The translations under genes were made by a program, and so were the position numbers. From contig JABEUT010000055.1 in NCBI GenBank assembly GCA_013044305.1, positions 1-5,952 of the forward strand: 5,952 bases of DNA, given 5' to 3'. Positions 1 to 5,952 of this stretch are shown here, in pieces. Source of the DNA: Bacteroidia bacterium (GTDB lineage: Bacteria; Bacteroidota; Bacteroidia; JABEUT01). The stretch's first letter is position 1; each line of letters opens with the position of its first letter. The notes under the pieces are model-generated. The model saw only the letters and a program-made list of their open reading frames with translations. It had not been told where the DNA came from and ran no database searches.

Positions 1-584
1 ACCTCGTCAATAATAAGAATTTCAGGTTCGAGGTGAGCCGCCACGGCAAAAGCAAGGCGTACGTACATACCACTGCTGTACCTTTTTACCGGTGTATCAA
101 TATACCGCTCAACTCCGCTGAAATCAACAATCTCATCGAATTTACTTCTTATTTCGGACTTGGTCATACCCAATATCGCCCCATTCAAAAAAATATTCTC
201 CCTGCCGGTGAGTTCGGGATGAAAACCTGTGCCTACTTCCAGTAATGAAGCTATTCTGCCCTTCGCGCTTATAGTTCCAACAGTTGGGCTCGTTACCCTT
301 GAAATTAGTTTGAAAAGCGTGGATTTCCCTGCGCCGTTCTTCCCGATTATTCCCAGCACTTCGCCTCGCTTAACATCAAAGCTGATATCCTTCAGCGCCC
401 ATACCCAGCCATTTTCACTTTTTTGCCGGTGGTCATTTACTTCAGCAATTTTAAGATAGGGATCTTCTTTGCCCTTGATTTTTGCCCAAAACCGGTTTAA
501 ATCATGACTGATGGTGCCGGTACCTACCTGCCCCAAACGGTATTGCTTTCCAACACCCGCCACTTCTATTACTGTTTCGCTCAT
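1..584 (-). CDS. wzt: Polysaccharide ABC transporter ATP-binding protein, Wzt family (3' end missing)
   Basis: ATPase subunit expected to power export of an undecaprenyl-linked surface polysaccharide (O-antigen type) across the inner membrane with the permease encoded just upstream. I translated the minus strand by hand from ATG at 584; 194 complete codons are present and the gene continues past the left edge. Visible motifs are Walker A GKNGAGKST (residues 81-89), the signature YSSGM (169-173) and Walker B ILIIDE (189-194) with the catalytic Glu194. The segment LLEVGTGFHPELTG (114-127) is typical of the Wzt/TagH/RfbB group and has Glu where most ABC proteins have the Q-loop Gln. Residues about 17-60 form an insertion between the first strand (VIEVAGVGKQYRLG) and the core, which I recall from Bacteroidota homologues. 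The D-loop, H-loop and any C-terminal sugar-binding domain lie outside the window, so substrate specificity cannot be judged. The family call is firm; the symbol is by family, not by proven function. Confidence 0.93.
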   Translation of the reverse strand, partial: MSETVIEVAGVGKQYRLGQVGTGTISHDLNRFWAKIKGKEDPYLKIAEVNDHRQKSENGWVWALKDISFDVKRGEVLGIIGKNGAGKSTLFKLISRVTSPTVGTISAKGRIASLLEVGTGFHPELTGRENIFLNGAILGMTKSEIRSKFDEIVDFSGVERYIDTPVKRYSSGMYVRLAFAVAAHLEPEILIIDE

Positions 585-592
585 TACCCAGT

Positions 593-1462
593 TTATACAG
601 TATCCATAAATGATTTTTCCACTTTATTAAAAACAACAACTGCAGCTAATAGCAGTAATACCATAAATACCACGCTGTACAGCAGGGCATGCCAACTTAA
701 AATACCATTTCCTAGGAATATGTATTTGAAGGTTTCAATAATGGAAGTAACCGGGTTAAGCATTAATATATGCCTGTACCGAATATTGTGAATTGACGAT
801 AAAGGGTAAATGATGGGGCTGGCATACATTGCCAGTTGCGTGCCGAAACCCACCAAAAAGGTGAGATCGCGGTACTTAGTTGTAAGCGACGAAATAAGTA
901 TTCCGAACCCCAGACCCAGTCCGGCCATAATAATAACAAGCAATGGGATGAATATAAGCATATAATAATGAGGCGCCAGTGAGGCGCCTTTAATAAGATA
1001 GTAGCACCATATTGTTAAGAAAAGAACCATTTGTATGCCGAGCTTAATAAGGTTTGAAACCAATACGGAAAGTGGCGCCACCAAACGCGGGAAGTACACC
1101 TTGCCGAATATGCCTGAATTTGAAATGAAAGTATTCGAAGTACGGTTCAGGCAGTCGGAAAAATATGTCCATAGCGTAATACCGCTCAAGTAAAACAGAA
1201 CAGGCGGTATTCCATTGGTGCTGATTTTGGCTATTCCGCTGAAGATAACGGTAAAGGTAAGAGTAGTAAGCACAGGTTGAATAATGTACCAGAGTGGTCC
1301 GAGCAGGGTTTGCTTATATACCGAAACAAAATCGCGCCGTACGAATAACATCAGCAAATCGCGGTAACTCCATATTGCAGCTAAATCCAGTTGATACCAT
1401 TTGGTTTTAGGTTTTATAACTAAGTCCCAGTTGTCTGCCGTGTCTTTTGTATTCATTACCAT
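593..1462 (-). CDS. wzm: Polysaccharide ABC transporter permease, Wzm family (ABC-2 type)
   Basis: Inner-membrane subunit that should form the channel for lipid-linked polysaccharide export, paired with the ATPase that starts 8 bases after its stop. The 289-residue length fits the family (about 260-290). Residues 1-50 are a cytoplasmic amphipathic N-terminus. They lead into the family hallmark RRDFVSVYKQTLLGPLWYII (42-61), followed by hydrophobic segments at roughly 57-79, 86-106, 128-155, 166-192, 201-222 and 258-280. Other family signatures are KVYFPRL (121-127), SPIIYP (215-220) and LNPVTSIIE (235-243). Two ATGs lie close together (residues 1 and 3), so the start could be at 1462 or 1456; no Shine-Dalgarno sequence decides it. 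The tight spacing to the ATPase indicates one transcript with the permease first, as usual for wzm-wzt. A promoter-like element lies about 95 bases upstream. The transported polymer (O-antigen, capsule or other glycan) cannot be told from the sequence. Confidence 0.93.
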   Translation of the reverse strand: MVMNTKDTADNWDLVIKPKTKWYQLDLAAIWSYRDLLMLFVRRDFVSVYKQTLLGPLWYIIQPVLTTLTFTVIFSGIAKISTNGIPPVLFYLSGITLWTYFSDCLNRTSNTFISNSGIFGKVYFPRLVAPLSVLVSNLIKLGIQMVLFLTIWCYYLIKGASLAPHYYMLIFIPLLVIIMAGLGLGFGILISSLTTKYRDLTFLVGFGTQLAMYASPIIYPLSSIHNIRYRHILMLNPVTSIIETFKYIFLGNGILSWHALLYSVVFMVLLLLAAVVVFNKVEKSFMDTV

Positions 1463-1556
1463 CTATTCGCCCCGAACCGGTTTTATATCCCCGTTTCTCT
1501 TTGCTGCAGGGATAGCTAAATTACACTCTTTTTTTCAATTGCCTCTGTGAATACAG

Positions 1557-1564
1557 CAAATGTA
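1557..1564 (-). promoter_or_regulatory. Putative Bacteroidota -7 promoter element for wzm-wzt
   Basis: Read on the minus strand this is TACATTTG, a perfect match to the Bacteroidota -7 consensus TAnnTTTG. The nearest upstream TTG (1590-1592) is 25 bases away, longer than the usual 17-23 or so, so the -33 half is weak. Transcription would begin near 1550 and give a leader of about 90 bases before wzm. It sits between bamA and wzm, suggesting that the transporter genes have their own promoter. Confidence 0.5.
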
Positions 1565-1686
1565 CTACTTTTTCTACTCTTGTCCTTGCCAATAAAACAG
1601 GAAAAAGTAATGGGGCATTTATTTGCCTGCATTCTTTACTGACTAATCAATTTTCTTTGGCTTTTTAAGGCAGCGCCGAATCCGGA

Positions 1687-4344
1687 TTACAATTCACCCA
1701 GATCCTTGCCAATGGTAAATACAAACTGCCCTCTCGGCATGGCAAGATTGCCCGGTACATTATCAAGCCTGAACCCGTAATCGAAGCCCAGAAGGCCGAA
1801 CATGGGCAATGATACCCGTACGCCCGGACCAACAGCCCTGTATAAGGAGAATGGGTTGAATTGCCTGACACCCGCCCAGGAATTGCCGGCATCCAGAAAG
1901 GCGAGAACCCAAACCGTTGCCTGATCGTTCAGCGAAATGGGATACCGCATCTCCATGGTATATTTAACGCAGGAAACCGCACCATCGAGGGGCGACAGCG
2001 AGGCGTCGTCGTAACCTCGCAAGGCGATTATTTCCCGGCCGTCCAGAATTGAATATCCGGTAAGACCGCCGCCACCCATGTAAAAGCGGTTGAACGGGCA
2101 GTCGGCTATTGTAGGGTTATAATATCCCATTATGCCGAATCCTACCTTGGTATACAGAACAAGGTTATGCGCCTTGTGGTCCTGATGATCTTTAAAATTG
2201 GTGATCTTGGTGAACCAGGCATCGGTGAATTTATACTTTTGAAACTCCAGCCAGCCATACTTCTGGTTGGGAGAAAGATTGGTGTAGTTATCGCTTTTTG
2301 CAAAAAGAGCATGCCCAAGCTGCGACCAGGGCGGCGTTAATTCGGCAGAAATTTTCAGGTTGGAACCCGAAGTTTCAAAAATCGGCCGGTCAACCGAGTT
2401 GCGCATAAGGGTAATCTTGTAACTTATGCTTTTTGCGTCGCCGTTGGCAAACAGCGGAAACAGAATTCCGTAGTTGTAAACGGTATAATATTGAAAGTTA
2501 ATTGACTGTGTGAGCATAAAGTAGTCGTCGGGGAATTTTAACGGAACCCCGAACCCTACCGACAATTGCTTGATATTTATAAACTCCCTTCCTGCATCGC
2601 CAAATGGCAGTCCGTTGCTTTCTGTGGTGGAGTACCCGCTTACGCTTAATGAATTGGGGTGCTTACCGCCCACCCACGGCTGGGTGAAGGATAGGTTGAG
2701 CGCCTGATAGGGCAAGCCGTTCGACTGGAACTGCACGCTTATCACCTGCCCGTCGCCGGTAGGCAGCGGCCGCCAGGCTCCTTTCTGGAAACAATTGGCC
2801 ACCGAAAAGTTGTTCAGCGTAAGCCCCAAAGTTCCTATCAGCCCGAAGCCTCCGCCCCATCCGCCGGAGAGCGAAATCTGGTCGTTAGATTTTTCGGTTA
2901 CCATATAGGCAATATCCACCGTTCCGTTTTCGGGATTGGGGGTAGGCACAACATTCATCTTTTCCGGATCGAAATATCCCAACTGCGCAAGCTCCCTTTC
3001 GGTGCGCATTACATCGGAGCGCCTGAACAGGTCGCCGGGTTGCGTGCGTATCTGGCGGTAAATAATCTTATCGTTGGTTTTGTCGTTGCCTGTAACGGTT
3101 ACATTATTTACCCGCGCCTGGCTTCCTTCGGTTACGTGTATTTCCAGATCTATTGTATCGTTATGCACATCCACCTCTACAGGAGTTACCTGAAAGAAAA
3201 GATATCCGTTGTCCATATACAGGGAGCTAACGTCAATACCGGTTGGGTTGAGGGTCAGGCGCTGGTTAAGCAGTTCCGAGTTATAAACATCGCCCTTTTT
3301 TATTCCAAGTATGTTGGAAAGTACCTTTGCAGAATACTTTGCATTTCCTATCCAGCTTATGTTGCCGAAGTAGTATTTGCTGCCTTCGGATAAGGTTATT
3401 TCAATATTGATGCGGTTTGGAACCACCGGGTTCTTATAAATGGTGTCTTTTAATATTTTGGCGTCGCGGTATCCTTTGGCGTTGTATTTGGCAATTATTT
3501 TTTGCTTATCGTCTCTGTAATCGTCGGGTATCAGTTTTGAACTGTGGAATATGTTATACAGTCTCTTCTCTTTGGTCTCCTTCATTGCGCGCCTTAGCTG
3601 GGCAGCTGTAAGAACAGTATTGCCATGAAAAATAATATCCTGTATTTTTATTTTCGCTCCCCGCTTTACATTTATATACAGCACTACGGAGTTGGGGAGC
3701 GAACTGTCTGGTTTTTCAGTAATGTTAACCGTGGCATCGGAATAGCCATCGCCATGAAAATAGTCGTTTATCTTCTCCTTAATGTCTGCAAGCAGGTAGT
3801 CGGTAACTACTTTGCCTTTGGTGAGTTTAATTTTGTCGCGAATGTCGTTGGCTTCGCCTTTGGTAAGCCCGCGGAAGGTGAACTTTGACAGGCGCGGGCG
3901 TTCCGATACTTCTATTTCAAGGTATATCTTATCTCCCTCGATTTTAGTGGCATAAATTTTCACGTCTTCAAAAAGCCCCTGCTTCCAGATATTCTTAATA
4001 GCATCTGTTATCTTGTCGCCGGGCACTTCAAGCTTATCTCCAACCGAAAGGCCCGATATGAGCTTAAGTACGTTTTGATCCATGTGTTCGGCTCCGGTAA
4101 CGTTTATTTCGGCTATTATATATTCCTTCGGGTTGGCATAGTCTATTTTACCTGTAGTGTCGCCCCCGATTTTAAGCTGTGCCAGCACCTTTGTTGATGC
4201 CCCGGAAATCAGCAGCAGCAGCGCTATACCGCAGTATATCACCCTGAAGGCAGGCATGTGAGCCGATGAGTTGCAACGATGTCTATTGCTCCGTTTAATG
4301 CTTTTCGATGTCCCGGCCGGTGCGGTACTTAGGTACTTGTCCAT
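1687..4344 (-). CDS. bamA: Outer membrane protein assembly factor BamA (Omp85 family)
   Basis: Core insertase that folds beta-barrel proteins into the outer membrane. Residue numbers count from a TTG at 4350; I prefer the ATG at residue 3 (4344), 2 bases after the uppS stop. The N-terminus is basic and long (to about 36), then a hydrophobic stretch (37-52) and a plausible signal peptidase site after VLA (55-57). An ATG at residue 32 (4257) would give a classic 26-residue signal peptide and is a real alternative start. Five POTRA domains follow at about 78-149, 153-230, 234-322, 326-409 and 413-487, each ending in an EV/EI/NV-type strand. The 16-strand barrel spans about 490-887 and includes the conserved loop-6 motif LRGY (777-780) and the FLDAGNSW strand (818-825). 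Full length is about 885 residues, normal for Bacteroidota BamA. The last residues, FTIGKDLGEL, lack the usual terminal aromatic. The gene is probably co-transcribed with uppS. I see no convincing terminator after it. Confidence 0.95.
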   Translation of the reverse strand: MDKYLSTAPAGTSKSIKRSNRHRCNSSAHMPAFRVIYCGIALLLLISGASTKVLAQLKIGGDTTGKIDYANPKEYIIAEINVTGAEHMDQNVLKLISGLSVGDKLEVPGDKITDAIKNIWKQGLFEDVKIYATKIEGDKIYLEIEVSERPRLSKFTFRGLTKGEANDIRDKIKLTKGKVVTDYLLADIKEKINDYFHGDGYSDATVNITEKPDSSLPNSVVLYINVKRGAKIKIQDIIFHGNTVLTAAQLRRAMKETKEKRLYNIFHSSKLIPDDYRDDKQKIIAKYNAKGYRDAKILKDTIYKNPVVPNRINIEITLSEGSKYYFGNISWIGNAKYSAKVLSNILGIKKGDVYNSELLNQRLTLNPTGIDVSSLYMDNGYLFFQVTPVEVDVHNDTIDLEIHVTEGSQARVNNVTVTGNDKTNDKIIYRQIRTQPGDLFRRSDVMRTERELAQLGYFDPEKMNVVPTPNPENGTVDIAYMVTEKSNDQISLSGGWGGGFGLIGTLGLTLNNFSVANCFQKGAWRPLPTGDGQVISVQFQSNGLPYQALNLSFTQPWVGGKHPNSLSVSGYSTTESNGLPFGDAGREFINIKQLSVGFGVPLKFPDDYFMLTQSINFQYYTVYNYGILFPLFANGDAKSISYKITLMRNSVDRPIFETSGSNLKISAELTPPWSQLGHALFAKSDNYTNLSPNQKYGWLEFQKYKFTDAWFTKITNFKDHQDHKAHNLVLYTKVGFGIMGYYNPTIADCPFNRFYMGGGGLTGYSILDGREIIALRGYDDASLSPLDGAVSCVKYTMEMRYPISLNDQATVWVLAFLDAGNSWAGVRQFNPFSLYRAVGPGVRVSLPMFGLLGFDYGFRLDNVPGNLAMPRGQFVFTIGKDLGEL

Positions 4345-4346
4345 TA

Positions 4347-5096
4347 TCAATTTTCTGAATTAACGAGTTGTTCGCTTGTTTTGCCAAACCGGCGTTCGCG
4401 CTTCTGATAATCGGCTATGGCATGGCAAAAATCATCCTTCCGGAAGTCGGGCCAGAGCTTGTCTGTAAAATAAAGTTCGGCATAAGCTATCTGCCATAGC
4501 AGAAAGTTGCTTATCCTATGTTCTCCGCTTGTGCGTATCAGCAGTTCGGGGTCGGGAAATGCCGAGGCGGGCAGGTAGCTGTTTATGGTATCCTCGGTTA
4601 TTTCGCCCGGTATTACCTTGCCCGACTTCACATCGCGGGCCAGGTTATTGGCTGCATTCACCAGTTCCCACTTGCTGCTGTAACTTAGTGCAAGTATTAA
4701 TGTCATTTTGCTGTTTCCGGCGGTTTCGCGAATGGCGCGCATCAGTTCCTTATAGCACCGCTCCGGCAGGCTGTGCAGATCACCTATGGCTTTAAGGGCT
4801 ATATTGTTCTCCATCAGGGTTTTAATCTCCTTGTTTATGGTAATTACAAGAAGCTCCATCAGCCCGCTCACCTCTGCTTTGGGGCGGTTCCAGTTTTCGG
4901 TGCTGAATGCGTACAGCGTAAGGTATTTAACGCCCAGTTCTGCCGCCGCTTCAATTGTTTCGCGCACAGCCCTAACCCCGTTCTTATGACCGAACAGCCT
5001 CGATTTGCCCTTTTGTTTCGCCCACCTTCCGTTGCCGTCCATTATTACGGCTATATGTTCCGGTATGCGCGTTTTATCTATCTCTGCTGTATTCAT
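4347..5096 (-). CDS. uppS: Isoprenyl transferase / undecaprenyl diphosphate synthase
   Basis: Cytoplasmic cis-prenyltransferase that adds isopentenyl diphosphate units to farnesyl diphosphate to make undecaprenyl diphosphate, the lipid carrier for peptidoglycan, O-antigen and other glycans. The 249 residues match the family length (E. coli UppS, 253). All signature blocks are present: MDGNGRWAKQ (19-28) with the Mg-binding Asp20, FGH (35-37), YAFSTENWNRP (62-72), and the C-terminal block DPELLIRTSGE...RISNFLLWQ...AELYF (182-210). Residues equivalent to E. coli Asp26, His43, Ser71, Asn74, Arg77, Arg194, Arg200 and Glu213 are all found with a constant offset of 6, so the enzyme should be active. 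The start is well fixed: an in-frame TGA immediately precedes the ATG at 5096. The TGA stop (4347-4349) lies 2 bases before the preferred bamA ATG, so translation of the two is probably coupled. Long-chain (C55) product is assumed from the family. Confidence 0.97.
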   Translation of the reverse strand: MNTAEIDKTRIPEHIAVIMDGNGRWAKQKGKSRLFGHKNGVRAVRETIEAAAELGVKYLTLYAFSTENWNRPKAEVSGLMELLVITINKEIKTLMENNIALKAIGDLHSLPERCYKELMRAIRETAGNSKMTLILALSYSSKWELVNAANNLARDVKSGKVIPGEITEDTINSYLPASAFPDPELLIRTSGEHRISNFLLWQIAYAELYFTDKLWPDFRKDDFCHAIADYQKRERRFGKTSEQLVNSEN

Positions 5097-5171
5097 TCAA
5101 TAATCAATCCGTTCCGGTTTTACTGTCACTATAAGTTGCCTTCATGTAATAACTACCATACACAACAACTC

Positions 5172-5222
5172 CCTGCCTGTTCATGCTGCAAAAAATTCTG
5201 CAAAAGATTACAGCCGGGCAGG
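5172..5222 (-). promoter_or_regulatory. Inverted repeat in the uppS leader (possible RNA hairpin)
   Basis: Read on the minus strand, CCTGCC (5222-5217) pairs with GGCAGG (5177-5172). After one C/A mismatch the stem continues with one G-C pair and then GCTG/CAGC (5214-5211 with 5188-5185), leaving a 22-base loop. The 5-base bulge on one side is ATGAA and contains the start codon of a small upstream ORF. A shorter hairpin, CAGG-ATT-CCTG (5229-5219), shares bases with the first arm, so the two could be alternatives. Structure is inferred by eye; no energy was calculated. Confidence 0.25.
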
Positions 5223-5243
5223 AATCCTGTTTTTTTTAGGGTG

Positions 5244-5251
5244 CAAAGCTA
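5244..5251 (-). promoter_or_regulatory. Putative Bacteroidota -7 promoter element for uppS-bamA
   Basis: The minus-strand reading is TAGCTTTG, a perfect TAnnTTTG match. No TTG stands at the expected distance upstream; the nearest candidate is a T-rich TTTTACAG about 19 bases away, so the -33 half is imperfect. Transcription would start near 5237 and leave a leader of about 140 bases before uppS. Confidence 0.45.
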
Positions 5252-5471
5252 CAAAAGCAAACCGTAAAAACTGTAAAATATTGTTAAATTTATAAATAAA
5301 GACCAGCATACCAGCAAAATTACCTGCTTCATAAATACAATTTTTGGGCCTATGGCCAAGCCCGTTATTGCTTCAAATAATAATCCTGAACCGGATAAAG
5401 GAATACATGCCGTGGCGCATGAAAGTGAACTTTGAAACAGAAATTATTTCCCCAATTCTGTATTTTCTGAA

Positions 5472-5501
5472 TTTGTGTTGATAAAAAAATTCGTATTTTT
5501 G
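5472..5501 (+). promoter_or_regulatory. Putative Bacteroidota promoter for the plus-strand gene
   Basis: TTTG at 5472-5475 is followed after 18 bases by TATTTTTG at 5494-5501. This fits the Bacteroidota sigma-A pattern TTG-N(17-23)-TAnnTTTG in both halves and is the best promoter match in the window. Transcription would start near 5508, giving a leader of about 120 bases before the ATG at 5627. Confidence 0.6.
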
Positions 5502-5626
5502 TTAAAAGCTAACTCTACGCGTTTGGCAAAAGGTTAATTTGCGGAAAAATTAAGAAATTGCAACGCACCCGCCCGACCCCGCCTTAAACGGTATCGGATT
5601 TTGCAGTTACGCTTCAAAGTAAGATT

Positions 5627-5952
5627 ATGGCTAAAGCTGATTTGCATACTTTTCATGTACCTGTTATGGGTTTGGGTTACACTATGGACTGTCCGCTTAA
5701 GGTGGCACGGTACGGCATATCGTCGGTTATATCTTTAGGCGAAGACGAACTGGTGGAACAGATGCGTAAATTTCACAGTTCGGAATCGGGCGAACCCTAT
5801 ACCCTAATCACCGAAGATGAAGACGATTTTCGCGCAAAAAGGGTAACCGCATACCTTAATCTTGTACATAAGCTGGTGAACAGCCAATTCGAAATACTGG
5901 CCGCCCAGCCCTTTCAGGCCGGAAACGATATAGTAAAATACTTTGAACTGCT
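5627..5952 (+). CDS. Unidentified conserved-looking protein, N-terminal 108 residues (3' end missing)
   Basis: An open frame runs from ATG at 5627 to the right edge: 108 full codons plus two bases. I do not recognise the protein firmly. It starts MAKADLHTFHVPVMGLGY, then CPLKVARYGISSVISLGED (22-40), an acidic patch EDEDD (63-67), and a probably helical stretch with AYLNLVHKLV (75-84). There is no signal peptide or membrane segment so far, so it is probably cytoplasmic. The opening block, a Val-Pro-Val-Met-Gly strand followed by a Pro...Val-Ala...Gly-Ile-Ser-Ser-Val strand, faintly resembles the first turn of FMN-binding TIM barrels such as nitronate monooxygenase or glutamate synthase domains; this is a guess from pattern only. 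Evidence that it is real: a good upstream promoter, codon use like the neighbouring genes, and a protein-like composition. The start is preceded by AAGTAAGATT, with no Shine-Dalgarno sequence, as is normal in Bacteroidota. It is divergent from uppS-bamA, so it need not share their function. Confidence 0.8.
   Translation, partial: MAKADLHTFHVPVMGLGYTMDCPLKVARYGISSVISLGEDELVEQMRKFHSSESGEPYTLITEDEDDFRAKRVTAYLNLVHKLVNSQFEILAAQPFQAGNDIVKYFEL

Larger units (their letters stand above)
5097..5626. other. Divergent intergenic region between uppS and the plus-strand gene
   Basis: These 530 bases hold no convincing gene. They are AT-rich and contain promoter-like elements facing both ways: minus at 5244-5251, plus at 5472-5501. 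The uppS leader side also has an inverted repeat (5172-5222) and a 26-codon minus-strand ORF (5184 to 5104). A 27-codon plus-strand ORF starting MAKPVIAS (5352-5435) is also open, but it lies upstream of the plus promoter and shows no supporting signal. A second minus-strand -7 match, TAATTTTG, lies at 5315-5322 with a poorly spaced TTG (15 bases). A C-rich patch occurs at 5564-5583. Confidence 0.6.

Noticed and set aside
33..459. Two short plus-strand open frames at the left edge
   Set aside because: They are antisense to the Wzt-type ATPase, whose Walker A, signature and Walker B motifs read clearly on the minus strand.
1602..1627. Possible intrinsic terminator after bamA (GGCA-AATAAA-TGCC on the minus strand, then TTTTT)
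   Set aside because: The stem is only 4 bp and the T-run starts 7 bases after it, too weak and too far for a confident call.
1679..1688. Ten-base palindrome AATCCGGATT across the bamA stop codon
   Set aside because: It has no spacer to form an RNA loop and appears once; likely chance.
3040..3393. A 117-codon open frame on the plus strand inside bamA
   Set aside because: It is antisense to the POTRA3-POTRA5 region of bamA and shows no family signature, so it is a shadow.
5219..5237. CAGG-AAT-CCTG followed by eight T on the plus strand, resembling a terminator
   Set aside because: The stem is 4 bp and no plus-strand gene lies upstream for it to terminate.
4773..5267. A 164-codon open frame on the plus strand
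   Set aside because: It lies antisense to uppS, whose motifs are unmistakable; the translated product is Cys- and aromatic-rich with no recognisable domain.
5346..5363. GGCC-TAT-GGCC inverted repeat
   Set aside because: It is a short 4-bp stem with no T-run on either side and no link to a promoter element.
5352..5435. A 27-codon plus-strand ORF beginning MAKPVIAS
   Set aside because: It lies upstream of the best plus-strand promoter, has no promoter of its own, and its length is expected by chance.

Overview
The window looks like chromosomal DNA from a member of the Bacteroidota. Three things point there. Its genes encode a BamA with five POTRA domains directly behind uppS. Start codons lack obvious Shine-Dalgarno sequences. 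The intergenic regions carry perfect matches to the Bacteroidota -7 promoter element TAnnTTTG. No genus can be named from the sequence. There are no RNA genes, CRISPR arrays, insertion sequences or phage genes visible.

Layout from left to right. Positions 1-584 (minus) hold the N-terminal two thirds or so of a Wzt-type ABC ATPase that runs off the left edge. Positions 593-1462 (minus) hold its Wzm-type membrane partner, transcribed first, only 8 bases upstream of the ATPase. A 224-base gap (1463-1686) carries a likely promoter for this pair. Positions 1687-4344 (minus) encode BamA, the outer-membrane protein insertase. Positions 4347-5096 (minus) encode UppS, undecaprenyl diphosphate synthase, which ends 2 bases before the bamA ATG. 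A 530-base divergent intergenic region (5097-5626) has promoter-like elements facing both ways. Positions 5627-5952 (plus) are the start of a protein I cannot identify, cut by the right edge.

The four minus-strand genes share a cell-envelope theme. UppS makes the C55 lipid carrier used for peptidoglycan and surface polysaccharides. Wzm/Wzt families flip polysaccharide built on that carrier across the inner membrane. BamA folds beta-barrel proteins into the outer membrane. The likely units are uppS-bamA and wzm-wzt on the minus strand, plus one divergent unit on the plus strand.

I found no convincing undescribed system. The points most worth a second look are the unidentified plus-strand protein, the structured uppS leader with a small upstream ORF, the C-rich leader of the plus-strand gene, the atypical C-terminus of BamA, and wzm/wzt following bamA where skp/ompH-type genes are often found.
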